The notes: generated from the sequence alone by a model not told the origin. A stretch of 18,058 nt of DNA from Kiritimatiellia bacterium (GCA_028822745.1 JAPKCZ010000011.1:1-18058), one strand, 5' to 3'. Shown: positions 7,316-15,927, numbered from the stretch's first letter. Numbers and translations: made by a program.

Positions 7316-7354
7316 GGGCACACCAGCCTTCATCGAGAACCGGCAGGTGTGCCC
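7316..7354 (+). repeat. Strong intercistronic hairpin between receptor gene and exbB
   Basis: GGGCACACC (7316-7324) and GGTGTGCCC (7346-7354) are perfectly complementary. After one mismatch, GCC (7326-7328) pairs with GGC (7342-7344). No T-run follows, so it is not a standard terminator. It most likely protects or separates the receptor message from the downstream motor genes, allowing different amounts of each. Confidence 0.6.
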
Positions 7355-7381
7355 ACCCCAATGCCCATAACGGAGAGTTTT

Positions 7382-7996
7382 ATGTATGAGATTATTCAAA
7401 AAGGGGGCCTACTCATGTGGCCTCTACTGGCATGCTCGTTCGTCACCGTTGCTATTGTTATTGAGCGGGCCATATTCTGGCTGCGCGTCGCCATGGCGAA
7501 AAACCAGAAGCAGATCAACCGCACATTCGAATTGACGGAGCAAGGCAGCTTCGAAACCGCCATAGACGAAGCACGCCAGACGCGCTGCATGACCTGCCGC
7601 ATCCTCACCATGGGATTGGCCCATCGCAACTACGGATTGACCGCAAACCTCGAAACCGCTGCGGGGGTTGAAATCGCCGCCATGAAACGTGGCTTAAGTT
7701 TACTGGACACCATCATCACGCTCGCCCCGCTGCTCGGTATCCTCGGGACGGTGTCGGGCATCATCGTCTCTTTCGACCTACTTGGTGATTCCGGCATTGA
7801 GGACCCCAAGGCCGTCACCGAAGGGATCGCCCAGGCGCTCCTCACCACCGCCGCCGGTCTCACGGTGGCCATCATCACACTCCTGCCGCACAACGCCCTC
7901 GTAAACAAGGTCGAAACCGTCACCCACTACCTCGAAAAAATGTGCTCTTGCTACGCCGTGACCGTCCAGAAAGGCGAGGAAACACGAGGGGCGTAA
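7382..7996 (+). CDS. exbB: ExbB/TolQ-type proton channel subunit
   Basis: This 204-residue inner-membrane protein is a MotA/TolQ/ExbB-family subunit that, with ExbD, converts proton flow into force on TonB. I start it at ATG 7382, which follows GGAGAG (7372-7377); the frame is open to GTG 7349, but that lies within the intercistronic hairpin. Three membrane segments are visible: near the N-terminus (M-W-P-L-L-A-C-S-F-V-T-V), around residues 110-130 (L-A-P-L-L-G-I-L-G-T-V-S-G-I, the family signature) and around 155-175 (A-Q-A-L-L-T-T-A-A-G-L-T-V-A-I). The long cytoplasmic loop between the first two is typical. It precedes exbD and tonB in the same operon, so it probably serves the upstream receptor. 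Confidence 0.93.
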   Translation: MYEIIQKGGLLMWPLLACSFVTVAIVIERAIFWLRVAMAKNQKQINRTFELTEQGSFETAIDEARQTRCMTCRILTMGLAHRNYGLTANLETAAGVEIAAMKRGLSLLDTIITLAPLLGILGTVSGIIVSFDLLGDSGIEDPKAVTEGIAQALLTTAAGLTVAIITLLPHNALVNKVETVTHYLEKMCSCYAVTVQKGEETRGA

Positions 7997-8025
7997 TCGC
8001 CCAGCGCCGAGGCATCCGCTGTATC

Positions 8026-8442
8026 ATGAAATTACGAACCGGCTACGAAAATCGAAAAGCGCGCGTGGAAATGCTGCCACTCATCGATGTCGTCTTTTTG
8101 CTGCTGGTTTTTTTCATCTACGCGATGCTCTCGATGGTGGTGCACCGCGGCCTCAACGTCGACTTACCCACGGCAGGGCTTGCGCAGTTGGACACGCGCC
8201 AATTCCTGAACATTACGATCGGCGCCGACAATCACATCCAGTTCGACGGAACAGAAACCACACTTGAGGCGTTGATACCACAAGTGACCGACCGACTGAC
8301 GGCCATGGGCGCCGAAACACCACTTTACATTGAAGGTGACATCACAGCCGACCTCGGCATCGCCATCACAATCCTCGATCGCCTGCAAGCAGCTGGTGTC
8401 GAAAAAGTATCGTTCGCATGCAAACAAAATTCCCAACCCTGA
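8026..8442 (+). CDS. exbD: ExbD/TolR-type biopolymer transport protein
   Basis: The 138-residue product is the proton-carrying partner of ExbB. A short cytoplasmic N-terminus leads into one membrane helix, P18-L-I-D-V-V-F-L-L-L-V-F-F, with the essential membrane Asp at position 21. The periplasmic domain follows (V-D-L-P strand, then a repeat-like beta/alpha part). I start at ATG 8026, 29 nt after the exbB stop; the frame is open further upstream but overlaps exbB. The ribosome binding site is weak (GAGG at 8009-8012, rather far), so coupling to exbB is likely. Its last 25 nt overlap tonB. Confidence 0.92.
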   Translation: MKLRTGYENRKARVEMLPLIDVVFLLLVFFIYAMLSMVVHRGLNVDLPTAGLAQLDTRQFLNITIGADNHIQFDGTETTLEALIPQVTDRLTAMGAETPLYIEGDITADLGIAITILDRLQAAGVEKVSFACKQNSQP

Positions 8443-9098
8443 ACATCGGACTGCTGTTCGGCATCGCCGTCTCCCTACTGCTGCATGGGAGTCTGCTGAG
8501 CATGAAAGCAACGCATCGGCCGGCCACGCCCCAGTTTGAAAGCGGCGTTGTTTCGGTTGAGCTGACCCTGCTTCCTTCCATTGCTGCTGTCGCCGCCACG
8601 GACCCAAGCCCGTTGACGCCAGCACCTCCTGAAGAATTCCCGAAACCCAGAAGCGAGGAAACGCCCGTGATCTCGGCGCGTGAGGACCCGACCGAGACAG
8701 AATCAGAAACAACTCCCGAACCAACGCCGGCAGAGCCCGAAGTGAAACGCCCAGCACCCACCCCCACACCCAACGTGAATGCCGTTGATCTGGACGGCGC
8801 CCCTGAAGAGGACAAGGGAGCGCTGACGGAAGCAGAACCCAAGTCGGAGTGCCGCCCAGTCTATCCGCGCGTTTCACGCCGCCGCGGCGAAGAGGGCGTC
8901 GTTGTCGCGTCCGTTGACGTCGATGTGTCGGGGCGCGGATCCAACCCTCATCTCGTCAGATCTTCGGGCCACACACGCCTGGATCGCGCGGCGCTCAAGG
9001 CACTCGAAAACGCCCACTTTACACCCGCCTCTCGGCGCGGCCACCCGTACGCCTCCACCCTGACACAAACTTTCACGTTCAGGTTAACGGATGATTAA
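8418..9098 (+). CDS. tonB: TonB energy transducer
   Basis: The 226-residue protein links the ExbB-ExbD motor to the TonB box of the receptor. It has a short cytoplasmic N-terminus, one membrane anchor (about residues 10-28, including the S-L-L-L-H-G pattern with a membrane His, as in other TonBs), a Pro/Glu-rich periplasmic spacer (about 60-130) and a C-terminal TonB domain from Y149-P. That domain keeps G-x-V-V-V-x-V-D-V, L-D-R-A-A-L-K-A-L and the final F-T-F-R-L strand. The gene starts 25 nt inside exbD and has no ribosome binding site of its own, which implies translational coupling. A dedicated TonB for a B12 receptor fits this position. Confidence 0.92.
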   Translation: MQTKFPTLNIGLLFGIAVSLLLHGSLLSMKATHRPATPQFESGVVSVELTLLPSIAAVAATDPSPLTPAPPEEFPKPRSEETPVISAREDPTETESETTPEPTPAEPEVKRPAPTPTPNVNAVDLDGAPEEDKGALTEAEPKSECRPVYPRVSRRRGEEGVVVASVDVDVSGRGSNPHLVRSSGHTRLDRAALKALENAHFTPASRRGHPYASTLTQTFTFRLTDD

Positions 9099-9222
9099 GC
9101 GCTCGCCCCTACCCATGCGCCTTGTACTGCCGGTTCTACTCTGCTCCTGCGGAAAGCCCCGGAAACTCTGCGCGTCCACCCAAACCGAGCGACCTCACCC
9201 ATCCATTGAAGCCCCGAACTAA
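9091..9222 (+). CDS. Possible 43-residue lipoprotein-like small protein coupled to tonB
   Basis: ATG at 9091 lies inside the last codons of tonB (8-nt overlap ending at TAA 9096-9098) and opens a 43-codon frame to TAA 9220-9222. The start M-I-K-R-S-P-L-P-M-R-L-V-L-P-V-L-L-C-S-C-G has a basic end, a short hydrophobic run and an L-C-S-C stretch that resembles a lipobox, then a hydrophilic tail. If lipidated at the second Cys it would be a very small lipoprotein. It overlaps the 3' end of the convergent adenosyltransferase gene by 3 nt. No family is recognised, and chance is possible. Confidence 0.35.
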   Translation: MIKRSPLPMRLVLPVLLCSCGKPRKLCASTQTERPHPSIEAPN

Positions 9223-9830
9223 AAGTCGATCCCTTCGCGCGCCTTGACGCCGGAGTCATAAGCGTGCTTCACGCTTTCGATGTCAGCCACCGTGTCCGCC
9301 AATTCACGAATCGCCGAACCACCGCCACGCCCCGTTACGACCACAGTCTGCTCGGGCGGTCTATTGCGGATGGCGTCGAGTATCATATCGTCATCTAAGT
9401 ATTTGAAACCCAGCATATAGGTCAGTTCATCGAGCACGACCAAATGTAGTGACGCATCCTTGAGCATCGCCTCAGCATGCACCCAGGTTCGCTCTGCGGC
9501 TGCGATATCCCCGGCTTTGTCCTGGGTATCCCACGTGAAGCCCGTGCCCATTTGGTAGAATGTCACATCAGGATGGCGTTCTTTGAGAAACAGTTCCTCT
9601 CCGCTATGTTGCTTTCCTTTGATAAATTGAACCAGCCCAACCTTATGGCCATAGCCTAGACAGCGCATAATCATCCCGAATGCAGAGGTTGTCTTACCCT
9701 TGCCGTTTCCGGTGATGAGGATGACGATTCCGCGCTCCTCCGTGGCCTCCGCGATCTTCGCGTCCACCCGATCTTTCTGCTTTTCCATCTTACGTTTGTG
9801 CGCAAACTGCGTCGCTTCGTCATGATCCAT
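9219..9830 (-). CDS. cobO: Corrinoid adenosyltransferase (CobA/CobO/BtuR family)
   Basis: The 203-residue enzyme transfers the adenosyl group of ATP to the cobalt of reduced corrinoids (cob(I)alamin or cobyrinic acid diamide), giving the coenzyme form. It has a Walker A loop G41-N-G-K-G-K-T-T, the family pattern G-L-V-Q-F-I-K-G-K, the acidic V-V-L-D-E-L (131-136), a T-G-R-G segment, and the C-terminal V-K-H-A-Y-D-S-G-V-K-A-R-E-G-I-D-F typical of the family. Length is normal. ATG 9830 follows AGGAG with 7-nt spacing. It is convergent with the receptor-ExbBD-TonB operon, and supplies the activation step for imported corrinoid. I see no riboswitch in its own leader. Salvage use seems likelier than de novo synthesis, since no biosynthetic genes are in the window. 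Confidence 0.93.
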   Translation of the reverse strand: MDHDEATQFAHKRKMEKQKDRVDAKIAEATEERGIVILITGNGKGKTTSAFGMIMRCLGYGHKVGLVQFIKGKQHSGEELFLKERHPDVTFYQMGTGFTWDTQDKAGDIAAAERTWVHAEAMLKDASLHLVVLDELTYMLGFKYLDDDMILDAIRNRPPEQTVVVTGRGGGSAIRELADTVADIESVKHAYDSGVKAREGIDF

Positions 9831-10101
9831 AAAATATCTCCTGCATGGTTTGGAAAATTTCTATGTTCGACCCCTTATTAGACGATGCCACAAAGAATAT
9901 TTCCCCGCAATTGAATCCAGCCGGACCAAGACGTCGATGACAGATATATCTAATAAGGCAAGCAGGCTACGCATCACCGATTCAGACCGAGCGTTGACCC
10001 CTGTGTCATTTTGGGTGGCCCAAAATCACATCGACGCGTTCACGGCCTGGCTGTATTATACATGTAGTTATAGCCAGTTTATAAAGGAAGTCTGTTGTCG
10101 T
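9831..10101. promoter_or_regulatory. Divergent intergenic region with a strong dyad
   Basis: This 271-nt stretch separates the divergent adenosyltransferase gene and the giant secreted protein gene and must hold both promoters. TGTCATTTTGGG (10004-10015) pairs with CCCAAAATCACA (10019-10030) with one C-C mismatch, around a 3-nt loop; the inner 8 bp are perfect. Two GACCCCT sequences lie upstream (near 9868 and 9996). AT-rich TATTATACAT (10054-10063) is a possible -10 for the plus-strand gene. The dyad could be an operator or part of a decayed insertion-sequence end; I cannot decide. Confidence 0.45.
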
Positions 10102-13100
10102 ATGAGAAAAAAGGTCACAAAAACTGAGCACCGGCCCCTATGGTCGCCCTTGCACGCAATAGGTGCGATTGCGCTCATGCTGTACTGTTCTACAAGTATT
10201 GCCGACATTGTCATCAATGAGTTTCTGGCGGATAATGCCACGACCGTGGCCGACCCGGAAGGTGACAAGGATGACTGGATTGAGCTCTACAACGGCGGCA
10301 CTACGGACATTGATGTTGCGGGCATGTACCTCACTGACAATCTCGGCAACCCTACTAAACACCTCATCGATACCAACAGCCTGATCATTGGGCCGGACGA
10401 TCATCTGCTCTTCTGGGCCGACGAGGACACCGACGATGGCCCAATGCATCTCAACTTCAAGCTGGCTGCTTCCGGAGAGCAGATCGGCCTCTACAATACC
10501 GACGGCAGCACGCTGATCGACAGCATCACCTTCGGTCAGCAGCTCCCTGACATTTCCTACGGCCGCTACCCGGACGGCAGTGACGACTGGCGGAGTATGA
10601 ACATCCCTACGCCCGACGACGTGAACGACATCGGCGCGGCAGGCCCGGTCGACGTGTCGGAGCCGAGCAGGACATTCATGACCACGCTGTCAGTCACGCT
10701 CACTGCGACCAACAACCCCGACGGCATCCGCTATACGCTGGATGGTTCTGTCCCGACAGGTTCGTCTTCTGCATATGGTTCTGCACTGACCATCACGAAC
10801 TCCACGATTCTGCGCGCACGCGCATTCAAGTCCGGGATGGAGGACGGCCCGGTCGTGAGCTCGCACTACATCCTGCTCGCCGATGACGCGATCCGAACAC
10901 TTCAGTCAAAGCTACCAATCCTCCTTGTGGACAGCTTCGGTGGCGCCATACCAAACAACGATCCGCGACAATTCACATACATGGCGATATTTGAGCCTGG
11001 GACAAACGGTTTGACCTCAGTGACGAACCTGCCGACGCTCAGCACGCGCGCTGGCATGGAATACCGTGGCAACAGCACGATCAACGCCCCGAAGAAGCAA
11101 CTCCGGATAGAAACGTGGCTCGATGACCGGGACGAGGAAAAGGACATATCGCCTTTCGGTATGTCCTCGGACGGCGACTGGCTGACAATCTCGGGGTATG
11201 GCTTTGATTATGCGCTCATGCGTCCGTCGCTGATGTTTGATCTGGACAGACAGATCGGAAACTGGTCGCCGCGCACCATCTTCGTTGAGGTATTCATCAA
11301 CACTTCCGGCGGTGCCATGTCCTACGCGGGCAGCTACCAGGGTGTCTCCGCTTTCGGCGAGGAAATCTCGCGGGCCGCTGACCGCATTGACCTTGCGCGA
11401 CTCGATCCGGACGACACTACCGAACCCGACGTCACCGGTGGATACATGTTCGAGAATGACAGGGAGGTCGATTTCGGTGCCGGCGGCTTGTCTCTCAACT
11501 GGGAGTATCCCGGTCCGCAGACCATGAACTCCGCACCGTACGCCACGCAGAAGCAGTGGCTTATCGATTACATGAACGAGGCAAAGGCCGTGCTGGACGG
11601 CGCCGGTTTTGATGATCCGGAGACAGGCTACGCCAAGTACATAGACGTGGAATCGTACATTGATTACCACTGGTTTACATTCCTGGCGGAAGACCCGGAT
11701 GCATACCGGTATAGCACCTTCTATCACAAGCACCGCGGCGGCAAGCTGAGGATGGGCCCGCACTGGGATTTCGACCGTACGATGGAGTCGACGGATGGCC
11801 GCGACAACAACCCGTTCAGCTGGCTTCGTAGCAGCGGCAACGCGGACTACTTCAAGTGGGGTTGGCTCAACCGCTTGTTCCAGGATGTCGACTTCTGGCA
11901 GCAATGGATTGACCGCTGGTTTGAGCACAGGGACGGCACGCTCTCCACGACCAACGTCAACGCCGTTATCAACAGTATGAGCAACTCCATTGGCACCGAG
12001 GCTGCCGCGCGCAATTTCGCCAAATGGGAGAACCCGCGCACAAGCGGCGGATGGGCGTCGGGCGAGCTGGACGGCACATGGTCGGGCGAAGTTCGGCATA
12101 TGGCGGCCTATCTCGAGGCGAGGTCGAGCTGGATTGATGACCGGTTCCTCGCACGACCGACCTACAACCAGGACGGCGGTTTCATTACGGGCGGGTCCGA
12201 GCTCGTTATCAGTGGTCCGGTCGGCGCAACGACCTACTACACGCTCGACGGCACCGACCCCCGCGCGCCCGGCGGCGCCCCGTCCGCCTCCGCGCTTGAA
12301 TACACCGCCCCCCTGCTGCTCTCAAACAACGTCATCGTCGTCTCTCGGGCGTTTGACAGTACGTGGGTGAATGGCGCGTGGCAGACCGGCGACCTGTTCG
12401 CGACGACTCTCCCATGGAGCGCCCCAGGAGTTTCCGTTTTTGCGGTCGCGCCTCACACGGTCGCTGTGACGGAAGTGATGTATAACCCACGTGACCCCGA
12501 ACTTGGAACAGCTGAAACCAATTATCCATCGTCGGATTTCGAGTTCGTCGAAATTTCGAACACATCCATCGAACCCGTTTATCTTGCAGGGCTGCGATTC
12601 ACTGACGGTATCGCGTTCGACTGGTCGTATGGTCAAGTGCGCTCACTGGCTGTTGGTGAATCGGCCATTGCAGTCAACAACCTCGACGCCTTCAAGCTGC
12701 GCTACCCCAACTGGGCCACCATGAACATTGCGGGCGCGTTCGAAGGCACGCTCAATAACGGGGGCGAGCAAATTCGACTGGATTCGTATACGGGTACGAT
12801 TTACGCCTGGTTTGCATACAACAGTTCACGCGGCTGGCCCGTCTCAGCGAGAGGCGCAGGGCATTCGCTGGTACCGTTAATTACGGGTGACCAGTCGACC
12901 CGGCTGTTGGATTACGGTGGCAACTGGCGGGCGAGTGGCTTGGTTGATGGTTCGCCGGGGCTGCCAGACCCTGCACCCGGCATCCATGTGACGATCAACG
13001 AAATTGCGGCCCACACCGACACAGGGTTACCTGCCCCGGACGATTCTGATGATTGGATCGAACTGCACAATCCGTCGGGTACACCCGTGGATGTGAGCGG

Positions 13101-15927
13101 ATGGTATATCAGTGACGACGACGATCGACTCACACAGGTCGTGTTGCCTGCTGGCAGTATCATTGCGACGAACGGCTTTATGACCTTGCGTGAGTCCACC
13201 CACTTTCACACCAACCGCCTCGACGGCTCAGGCTTCGGTCTGAACAAAGGTGGCGAAAGCGTGTTCCTGTCGCGCGACACGGGATCCGGTCTGCAAGTGG
13301 TCGACGCCGTGGCGTTCAAAGGACAACCCAACGGACCGACGCTGGGGCGTTACGCCGATAGCGGTGACTATCTCTATGAACTCGCAGCCACCACCAACAC
13401 GCCTAATGCCGCGCCGCAGTTGCATGTCGTGATCAGTGAACTGATGGTTCACCCGCTGGTCGACACGAACGAACCGACCCACGCGACAACGCACGAATAT
13501 GTTGAGCTGTTAAACCCACTCAGTACCAACGTTGCCCTGTCGACGGAAGCGGGGGCTTGGCGACTGGATGGCGGTGTCGATTTTGTGTTCCCGACGAATA
13601 CAACGCTGGCCCCCTCCGAATATGTGCTCGTTGTCGGCTTTGACCCTCAGGACTCCGTCACGCTGACCGACTTTATCGACAGCTACGGCTTAACCAATGG
13701 CCAGGTGCGCATTTTCGGGCCCTACACTGGGCGATTAGACAACCGCACGGAACGTGTCGCGCTTGAACGACCTCAGGAAGCCGACCAGCTGGGAGCCGCT
13801 GTGTCGTGGATCATCGTCGATGAAGTTATCTATTTCGTGGATACCCCCTGGCCGACCGGCACCGCCGGCACGGGCGGCTCGCTGCAACGCTCGGTGAGCG
13901 CGAGTTCGGGGCGCGATCCTGGAAACTGGATTGGCGCCATTGAAGGGACGCCAGGGGTACCGGGAACGCTCCTTGCCATCGCAAGTCCTGCGAGCGGGAC
14001 GCGTTATTTCGTGCCCGACACCGTTGCGATCAGCGTGGCCATTGAAGCCTTGCGTGTGTCCAATGCCGTGTCCCAGGTCGAATTCCTCGATGGATCGAAT
14101 GTGCTGTGTGTGGTCACTCAGGAACCGTATAGCTGCGAGTTGAACATAAACGACGTACGCTCCTACTTTTTGTCGGCCGAGATGACAGATGGCGCGGGCG
14201 TACACACCTCACGCCTCGTCATCGTTGATGGGTTACAGATCAATGCACTGGCACCCACGGGTGTCACCGATGTGGCTGCCTTCTATGTCGGCGCGTTGGA
14301 GGGGAATGGCAGTGCGAGTGCCAGCCTCTATTGGGGTGATGAAGATGGCGCAGAGGATGCCGTTGCATGGGATCATATTGTGTCGCGCACGGCCAACGGC
14401 GGCACGCCAATTTCGATACCGATTGATCACCTGACGGCGGGGCGCACCTACTACTACCGCTATCGCGCTGAAGTGGCAGGACGTTTCGCCTGGTCGAGCA
14501 ATACGGTTTCCTTTTCCACCACGCCCTTGAGCGAATGGCCGTATCACCTACCGCTCCAATTTCCAGGTGCACCGGCAAGCCCGCTGACAGATTTCCCTGT
14601 CTTAATCAAATTACACGAGGGCATATCGGGTTTCAGCTATAGCCAGTTTTCATCGCCTGATGGTTTTGATCTGCGCGTCGGCGCGGGGAGCAACGGAGAG
14701 GCCATTCCCTATGAGATCGAGCACTGGGATACCGGCGGCGTTTCCTATGTCTGGGCGCTGGTTCCCGAACTCAGCACCGGCACCTGGGTCAATGTGCACT
14801 GGGGCAATCCAGTGGCCGCGACACAGCCCCCTCCTTATGCAACCGATAGCAGCCTGTGGCGTGACGATTATGCGGCCGTCTGGCATCTCAACGCCGACCT
14901 GAGTGACGCGGCCAACCATCAAGCAGATGCGGTGAGCACGGGAAGCCTTGCCGCGGGTGGTGTTGTGGCTGGCGGGCGGATTTTCGATGGGATCGATGAC
15001 GTGTTGCATCAAGGCCCTAGCACCGCATGGTACAGCCAGCACATGCAAGACATGACCATCAGCGTTTGGATACACCCAACCCAAATTGGGGGCGTACCGT
15101 TTGGCGCTGCTGTTGCTGGCGACACCACACAGGACTTTGGGTTCAAGCTCAACACGCATCCGTTTGTACGAAACCTGTTTGCGAATATCGACGGCGCAAT
15201 CACGCAGTTCGGCCAATTCAACTTGAACGAGTGGCATCTACTCACACTAACGGTGTCCAATGGTGTTCTGTTTGCCGCGCAAGATGATGTGACCCCCGTT
15301 CAGGTGGGGCCGCTTGGCGGGTTTCTTCCCACGCGACAGCCCACGCTCGGAAACCTGGCGGGCGGCGACGACCCGTTTACCGGCAGCGTGGACGAACTGC
15401 GCGTGTCAGCGACAACACGCTCGGCCGCATGGATCAGGACCACTTACCGCACGATCGCAGAACATGATTCCTTCACGACCTATGGCAGCGTGGTTTCGGG
15501 CGGGCCCTTTGTGGACGCTGACGGCAATGGTTTGCCAGATGCCTGGGAGCAACACTTCTTCGGCATTTCAGGCATCGACGAAGAAGGCCATGGCGACGCC
15601 GACCCCATGGACAATCGAAGCGAATATGTGGCCGGGACCGACCCCACAAATTCGGCGGACTTCTTTTGGCTTGGCATTCAAACAGGGGCCGTGAATCCCG
15701 TCTTTTACTTCACGACACGATTGACGGAAGGAGAAGGCTACGAGGGCATCGACCGCTTCTACGCACTTGAAGACCGCGCCGTGTTCTCGACGGGGCTCTG
15801 GTCGCACCTACCGGGCGCAGACCGAATTCCCGCAACCGGCACGACCTTCGTTTACAGCAACGCTGTGCCCGCGACCAACGCGACCCGCCAATACCGAAGC
15901 AAAGTTTGGTTAGAAGACACGCCGTAA
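10102..15927 (+). CDS. Giant secreted multidomain protein with CotH-kinase-like, lamin-tail, DUF2341 and LamG-like domains
   Basis: I start at ATG 10102 (AAGGAAG at 10084-10090); the 84 open codons before it lack protein character. The 1941-residue product has a signal peptide (cut about A34/D35). Domains in rough order: lamin-tail (LTD) 35-175; chitobiase-C-terminal-like 184-260; CotH-kinase-like about 271-650, with G318-M-E-Y-R-G-N-S, K331-K-Q-L-R-I-E and the H554-W-D-F-D metal-site-like motif; a second chitobiase-like domain 688-767; three more LTDs starting near 785, 961 and 1108; an Ig-like part near 1294; FN3-like near 1386; DUF2341-like from 1479; LamG-like 1592-1777; and a D1805-A-D-G-N-G-L-P-D calcium-loop-like tail. 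CotH relatives phosphorylate proteins; whether this one does so outside the cell is inference. The binding domains suggest attachment to polysaccharide or the cell surface. Confidence 0.88.
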   Translation: MRKKVTKTEHRPLWSPLHAIGAIALMLYCSTSIADIVINEFLADNATTVADPEGDKDDWIELYNGGTTDIDVAGMYLTDNLGNPTKHLIDTNSLIIGPDDHLLFWADEDTDDGPMHLNFKLAASGEQIGLYNTDGSTLIDSITFGQQLPDISYGRYPDGSDDWRSMNIPTPDDVNDIGAAGPVDVSEPSRTFMTTLSVTLTATNNPDGIRYTLDGSVPTGSSSAYGSALTITNSTILRARAFKSGMEDGPVVSSHYILLADDAIRTLQSKLPILLVDSFGGAIPNNDPRQFTYMAIFEPGTNGLTSVTNLPTLSTRAGMEYRGNSTINAPKKQLRIETWLDDRDEEKDISPFGMSSDGDWLTISGYGFDYALMRPSLMFDLDRQIGNWSPRTIFVEVFINTSGGAMSYAGSYQGVSAFGEEISRAADRIDLARLDPDDTTEPDVTGGYMFENDREVDFGAGGLSLNWEYPGPQTMNSAPYATQKQWLIDYMNEAKAVLDGAGFDDPETGYAKYIDVESYIDYHWFTFLAEDPDAYRYSTFYHKHRGGKLRMGPHWDFDRTMESTDGRDNNPFSWLRSSGNADYFKWGWLNRLFQDVDFWQQWIDRWFEHRDGTLSTTNVNAVINSMSNSIGTEAAARNFAKWENPRTSGGWASGELDGTWSGEVRHMAAYLEARSSWIDDRFLARPTYNQDGGFITGGSELVISGPVGATTYYTLDGTDPRAPGGAPSASALEYTAPLLLSNNVIVVSRAFDSTWVNGAWQTGDLFATTLPWSAPGVSVFAVAPHTVAVTEVMYNPRDPELGTAETNYPSSDFEFVEISNTSIEPVYLAGLRFTDGIAFDWSYGQVRSLAVGESAIAVNNLDAFKLRYPNWATMNIAGAFEGTLNNGGEQIRLDSYTGTIYAWFAYNSSRGWPVSARGAGHSLVPLITGDQSTRLLDYGGNWRASGLVDGSPGLPDPAPGIHVTINEIAAHTDTGLPAPDDSDDWIELHNPSGTPVDVSGWYISDDDDRLTQVVLPAGSIIATNGFMTLRESTHFHTNRLDGSGFGLNKGGESVFLSRDTGSGLQVVDAVAFKGQPNGPTLGRYADSGDYLYELAATTNTPNAAPQLHVVISELMVHPLVDTNEPTHATTHEYVELLNPLSTNVALSTEAGAWRLDGGVDFVFPTNTTLAPSEYVLVVGFDPQDSVTLTDFIDSYGLTNGQVRIFGPYTGRLDNRTERVALERPQEADQLGAAVSWIIVDEVIYFVDTPWPTGTAGTGGSLQRSVSASSGRDPGNWIGAIEGTPGVPGTLLAIASPASGTRYFVPDTVAISVAIEALRVSNAVSQVEFLDGSNVLCVVTQEPYSCELNINDVRSYFLSAEMTDGAGVHTSRLVIVDGLQINALAPTGVTDVAAFYVGALEGNGSASASLYWGDEDGAEDAVAWDHIVSRTANGGTPISIPIDHLTAGRTYYYRYRAEVAGRFAWSSNTVSFSTTPLSEWPYHLPLQFPGAPASPLTDFPVLIKLHEGISGFSYSQFSSPDGFDLRVGAGSNGEAIPYEIEHWDTGGVSYVWALVPELSTGTWVNVHWGNPVAATQPPPYATDSSLWRDDYAAVWHLNADLSDAANHQADAVSTGSLAAGGVVAGGRIFDGIDDVLHQGPSTAWYSQHMQDMTISVWIHPTQIGGVPFGAAVAGDTTQDFGFKLNTHPFVRNLFANIDGAITQFGQFNLNEWHLLTLTVSNGVLFAAQDDVTPVQVGPLGGFLPTRQPTLGNLAGGDDPFTGSVDELRVSATTRSAAWIRTTYRTIAEHDSFTTYGSVVSGGPFVDADGNGLPDAWEQHFFGISGIDEEGHGDADPMDNRSEYVAGTDPTNSADFFWLGIQTGAVNPVFYFTTRLTEGEGYEGIDRFYALEDRAVFSTGLWSHLPGADRIPATGTTFVYSNAVPATNATRQYRSKVWLEDTP

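Noticed and set aside
8164..8877. 237-codon antisense frame over exbD and tonB
   Set aside because: Shadow of two well-supported genes, with Arg/Ser/Gly-rich shadow composition.
9850..10101. 84-codon N-terminal extension of the giant protein
   Set aside because: The sequence lacks a ribosome binding site, contains the dyad at 10004-10030, and would bury the clear signal peptide that begins at 10102.
11017..12099. 360-codon antisense frame inside the giant gene
   Set aside because: It lies wholly opposite the CotH-like domain and has no family signature; it is a by-product of codon bias.
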